A DNA stretch of 64,000 nucleotides, from the NCBI GenBank assembly GCA_002336815.1, contig DDEU01000042.1:18243-82242 (forward strand). The letters are read 5' to 3'. This stretch comes from Chitinophagaceae bacterium UBA1946 (GTDB lineage Bacteria > Bacteroidota > Bacteroidia > Chitinophagales > Chitinophagaceae). The position numbers and the translations under genes are program-made. The notes under the pieces were generated by a model that saw only the letters and a program-made list of their open reading frames with translations, was not told the DNA's origin and made no database searches. This document shows, piece by piece, positions 63,368-64,000 of this stretch; position 1 is the stretch's first letter, and each line of letters begins with the position of its first letter.

Positions 63368-64000
63368 TTTTCAAGTTTGTTGCAGCTAATTTTTTCTATT
63401 TATTAGAGCTCATGATTTTTCTTGCAGTGGGCGCTGGAATATTTGCGGATTTCAGCATTTTCGCTGACTGCCGGCTTATGCGTCTTTAATTACAGTTTTA
63501 ACTTCATACCGCATCCGGAAGTAACTGCTTTTCTTATCAAGAATTTTCGGGTTATAAGGTGGGTATCTGCTTTTTCGTAAATAGTTTTTAGGATCATTTC
63601 TGTCGTTATAGTTGTTTTTTGTTGGAACTATTTTGTCCGTTGCTTGTGTGAGTTTATTGTTTTCCTGGTGACTTTGTAAACTTAAGATGGTTACAGGTTT
63701 TAAAGCAAGCAGTTTTCAGGAAAATCAATAATATTCGATTTTCAATTTTGGTTGTACGCAACTTATCTTCAACAGCACAAAATTAATCGCCTGTACTTAA
63801 CATGGGGTTTGGCAAAAGTGTGGCTTGACGGCATATCAATCATCAGCAAATCGCTATTTGGCTTCAGTTTGGTGAGACATTGTCCTAAGCCATAAGCAGA
63901 GGAGAGGGGTTAGCGAAAGCTACCGTTTCGTTGCGAATGAAATTTCCATTTTCTTTGATCGTCATCACCAGGCTGGACGTTCAATGAATTCCACACCTTC

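Larger units (their letters stand above)
62282..64000. other. 1.7-kb terminal region without a convincing gene
   Basis: No open frame with a believable start and composition was found on either strand. It contains an 18-base-spaced direct repeat (TTAGTGATTTT at 62589-62599 and 62607-62617), tRNA-like 3' ends (62551-62580 on the minus strand, weak; 62639-62684 on the plus strand) and a strong hairpin at 63326-63367. The A/T-rich, stop-rich character suggests decayed or mobile-element-associated DNA. Confidence 0.45.

Noticed and set aside
63056..63489. Two 65-67 codon plus-strand frames in the terminal region
   Set aside because: Unusual composition, no domains, and one spans the strong hairpin at 63326-63367.
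1..64000. CRISPR array, rRNA operon, complete tRNA or complete insertion sequence
   Set aside because: Looked for regularly spaced repeats, rRNA-like stretches, intact cloverleaf genes and transposase genes; none found.

Overview
The window looks like a chromosome segment of a Bacteroidota bacterium, most likely Chitinophagaceae or a close relative (an inference from gene content, no tree was made). Pointers: gldF/gldG gliding genes, a surface protein with a C-terminal type IX secretion (T9SS) sorting domain, Bacteroidota-style promoter boxes (TAnnTTTG), DUF3078 and M16 peptidase pairs, and moderate GC with A/T-rich intergenic DNA. There are about 52 confident protein genes, no intact rRNA or tRNA gene and no CRISPR array.

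Layout. 0-4.3 kb: a minus-strand run gldF-gldG-TerC-murF (murF cut by the window edge). 4.3-16.4 kb: mostly single housekeeping or envelope genes (proline-rich exported peptide, EamA transporter, mscL, DUF3078 protein, scpA, pirin, L,D-transpeptidase-like protein, a DUF779/aldehyde dehydrogenase unit facing an AraC regulator, GNAT, a small barrel protein, HerA-like ATPase). 16.5-20.9 kb: an active/inactive pair of M16 peptidases and an OmpR-type regulator. 22.1-29.5 kb: a TetR-controlled efflux unit (TolC, HlyD, two ABC ATPases, two ABC-2 permeases) whose larger intergenic gaps hold dispersed repeats. 29.5-31 kb: a CvpA-CAP fusion and a glycine-zipper lipoprotein.

31.2-37.5 kb: a signalling operon of a sigma-54 activator response regulator, a FIST sensor protein and a five-PAS hybrid histidine kinase with its own REC and HPt. 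38-39.8 kb: a T9SS-exported beta-helix protein. 39.8-57.7 kb: an exopolysaccharide locus, all on the minus strand. It makes UDP-glucuronate and UDP-xylose (Ugd, UXS), starts the lipid-linked glycan with a sugar transferase fused to a receiver-like domain, elongates with four glycosyltransferases, and flips, polymerises and exports with a Wzx-like flippase, an O-antigen-ligase-like polymerase, a Wzz/BY-kinase-like protein and a half-length TolC protein. It also holds an acyltransferase and a PRTase-HAD fusion. Two stand-alone receivers and an HPt protein sit inside it, but no kinase, so the kinase at 31-35 kb is the nearest candidate partner.

58.7-62.3 kb: a two-lobed aspartyl protease-like protein, then a DUF1223 - cytochrome b561-like - molybdopterin oxidoreductase operon. 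62.3-64 kb: no convincing gene, but a decayed 3' half of a tRNA-Arg(ACG) and a long hairpin, possibly an old integration scar.

Strongest candidates for something undescribed: the receiver-like/sugar-transferase fusion with phosphorelay parts in the same locus; the PRTase-HAD fusion as a possible PRPP-dependent ribofuranose-adding enzyme; and a family of palindromic three-stem intergenic repeats (three clear copies and one degenerate).
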